From positions 17,011,905 through 17,075,904 of the forward strand of contig JAFMSR010000017.1 in the NCBI GenBank assembly GCA_022818135.1: a stretch of DNA of 64,000 bases, in the 5' to 3' direction. Positions 62,068-64,000 of this stretch are shown piece after piece. Under the pieces are notes generated by a model that worked only from the letters and a program-made list of their open reading frames with translations, made no database searches and was not told the DNA's origin. Both the position numbers and the translations under genes were made by a program. The stretch's first letter is position 1, and each line of letters starts with the position of its first letter. Origin of the DNA: Saxidomus purpurata. Lineage: Eukaryota; Mollusca; Bivalvia; Venerida; Veneridae.

Positions 62068-62550
62068 TTCCTCGCCTTGGCGGAAGGGATATGGTAATGG
62101 GCTCCGTCCGTCCGTTGCACTTTTGTCCGGAACTCAACTCCGAAAGTATTTACGGGCATTTATTTAAACTTTACACATTTCTCTAGCTTATCATTTTCTT
62201 GAATTATCTCCCTTTATTACTTTTTCCTGTCAAGGCCATAACTCCTGAAGTACTGAACTGAATTGATACAAATTACATACAATCATAGAGGACTTTAAGA
62301 TGCAGTGCAGTGTTTAAGAACCATATTTCAAACTTACCCTGGTTTTGAGTTATCTCCCTTTATTGATTTTTCGCATAAAACGTTTGTGTAAAGCATACAA
62401 TTTCAGATTTTAAGAGTAGAATTGCGACATTAACATTAGAGAAAGTGCAGGTGAATAACCCTCAACACGTTATAATTACTAATATTAAATTAAATTAGAA
62501 CCTACAAAGTGTATACCATATCCATTCCTTTCGCCTAAAATGCCTTGGTC
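62068..62550. repeat. Interspersed repeat in intron 1 of H
   Basis: Begins CTCGCCTTGGCGGAAGG with GATATGGT and ends ACCATATCCATTCCTTTCGC followed by CTAAAATGCCTTGG, a loose terminal inversion. The interior has GTCCGTCCGTTGCAC and two GTTATCTCCCTTTATT-type units. Absent from A and C at this place. Confidence 0.5.
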
Positions 62551-62661
62551 ATAGAAATAGTACTCGGCGGGGGATGGTCACGTCTAACATGGCTATTGCT
62601 ATACTGGCACCGATATCCCGTGCGCCAATGTTACATGTAGGTGAATAAAAATAAACAAGAA

Positions 62662-62683
62662 AACTGTGATACAAAGGTATCAC
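62662..62683. repeat. Short hairpin in intron 1 of H
   Basis: CTGTGATAC and GTATCACAG are exact inverted 9-mers around AAAG. Small, possibly part of a diverged element. Confidence 0.5.
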
Positions 62684-64000
62684 AGCGGGCCTTAGAACAG
62701 TGTCTTAACTTGATAAGTCCAACCTCAGTTTTTTTTTCTCCTTTCGAGAAACAGCTTCCTACTTTTTTGTGACATAAGCAAAAATGTTCCACATATTACA
62801 ACTTTTATCTTAATGAAACTTTATATCTTTAACAAACAATGACTTTGATTGATGATACCATCACTCAAATTTCTTGTTAAAACATCCAAAACTGGTGTAA
62901 TGGTTAGTAATGTATGTATAGGCAATGTATGCAACCTTTTTCGCCACACTCAGCAATCGAGTGCATATATTGTAAGCTACTGATTACTACTAATTGTATT
63001 ATAAGCTACACATGGAAGAGTGATGTTAACCTGTTCTTTATCTTACTTTAGTAGGCGATTTTCATTCATTTCATAATATGTGTGCAAAGAATTATCCACT
63101 ACTTCACTTACATTGCTGTTTGACCGAAGCTGGTGTACAATAAAAACTGTTCACTTCTTTCTAAAAGTGTGCAAAGAACTATTCACTTCTTCACTTACAT
63201 AAACATTTTCAAAAGCCGTCCTAAATATTTCAGAAAAAAAGAAACAACCAAGTGGTCAAGGAAAATGCAGCGAAACCTGTAACTGGACACCATGGGAATC
63301 ATGGAACACTTGTTCTGTCTCTTGTGGTGGAGATGGACAACAAGAAAGAATAAGAGAACTTTGTTGTCTGGAAAGCTATGGCGACTTTCAGACCTGCGCT
63401 TTGTTCTGTGGAAAGGATGTCGGGGAACGCACTGAAAACCGTTCATGCGGCGATAACTGTTTGCTTGGTGGAACATTAAAGGCTGGTGGGTTCGGCTGCG
63501 ACTGCCTTGATAGAACGTTTGGTCACTGCTGCGATCAATGTAAGGATAAAACGCTGTTAAAGGAGACCTATGTGTTAAGTCACGTTTCAAGTCGAAATTC
63601 AACTTCAGTTTAGTGTAGGGGTTTTAATCCTTTTGTTATACAAAAGTTTATCTAAAAAAATTTTTTTCACATTAGATAATTTCATATTTCGTGAGAAATA
63701 TTACGTTAATCTGTAAAAGTAGTGCATATTTCAAACAGTTTTCTAGTCGTTATACAACATACTACTGAACTATTACCGTTTTTAACGATTGAAGGTTCTT
63801 ATAATAATCAATACATATAACAAAAATATAGAAACTACTCTCAGATGATAGGTGTTCAAAAGAAAACAATATATGCTGTTTTTTCAGTGCTACCTGGATG
63901 CACGGCATTCCCTACGGATGTAATATTTATTTTGGACTCCTCTGCCAGTCAAACAAGAGAACAGTTTCACAGACAGTTATACTTTGTCAATAGCTTTGTA

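Larger units (their letters stand above)
60582..64000 (+). pseudogene. Locus H: family member with frameshift in exon 1, 3' end outside window
   Basis: Exon 1 60582-60940, exon 2 63234-63539, exon 3 from 63888 to beyond the window edge. Signal peptide, TSP1 (CNWFPWESWSSC, CGGGTRYR), knot, second TSP1 (CNWTPWESWNTC, CGGDGQQER) and the start of vWA1 with DSSAS are visible. Exon 1 is two bases shorter than in C: near 60850, CACAGTTAC stands where the others have CACACTGTTAC. This shifts the frame inside the Cys-rich knot and leads to a stop before the donor site. Splice sites and later exons are otherwise normal, so the lesion is young or a sequence error. Exon 1 is closest to that of A. Exon 4 cannot be judged. 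Confidence 0.75.

Overview
The window looks like nuclear DNA of a bivalve mollusc. The genes are split by AT-rich, GT-AG introns, and there are no operons or bacterial signals. The DNA between genes is full of tRNA-derived SINEs, microsatellites, foldback elements and the 'AGCTCACCTG ... CCATCATGG' and 'TCAAGGTCAC' style repeats that I associate with bivalve genomes. The species cannot be fixed from this sequence alone.

All recognisable protein-coding sequence belongs to one family of secreted multidomain proteins. The full form has four exons: exon 1 (signal peptide, TSP1-like repeat, Cys-rich EGF-like knot), exon 2 (second TSP1 repeat and second Cys-rich knot), exon 3 (most of a von Willebrand A domain with an intact DxSxS metal site) and exon 4 (end of the first vWA domain plus a second vWA domain whose metal site is degenerate). 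All introns interrupt the first base of a codon (phase 1). Eight loci are present. A (1-4090, +) is cut by the window edge and frameshifted. B (7768-13515, +) and C (20939-26804, +) are intact. D (30384-32411, +) has lost exon 4. E (35503-40841, -) is an inverted copy of B with a lost start codon and one nonsense codon. F (58577-58952, -) is a divergent orphan exon 1. G (59982-60260, +) is a decayed exon 1. H (60582-64000, +) is frameshifted in exon 1 and runs off the window. A, C, D, G and H form one subfamily, B and E a second, and F a third.

Layout: 1-32.5 kb is a head-to-tail array A-B-C-D. About 32.6-33.4 kb is a repeat-filled junction. 33.4-41.5 kb is an inverted duplicate of 7.06-15.27 kb. 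41.5-58.5 kb has no gene that I can see and consists of SINEs, satellites, a GATA tract, a 1.5-kb TIR element and low-complexity DNA. 58.5-64 kb resumes the array with F, G and H. A 0.6-kb foldback element lies just upstream of C and G but is absent at the matching sites of D and H, so insertion and empty sites can be read directly.

The likely role is an extracellular adhesive, matrix or recognition protein. This is inferred from the TSP1 and vWA domains; the sequence does not show the ligand or tissue. The most unusual features are the domain architecture, the pairing of a competent and a dead vWA metal site, and the rapid birth and death of copies by tandem duplication, inversion, truncation and repeat insertion.
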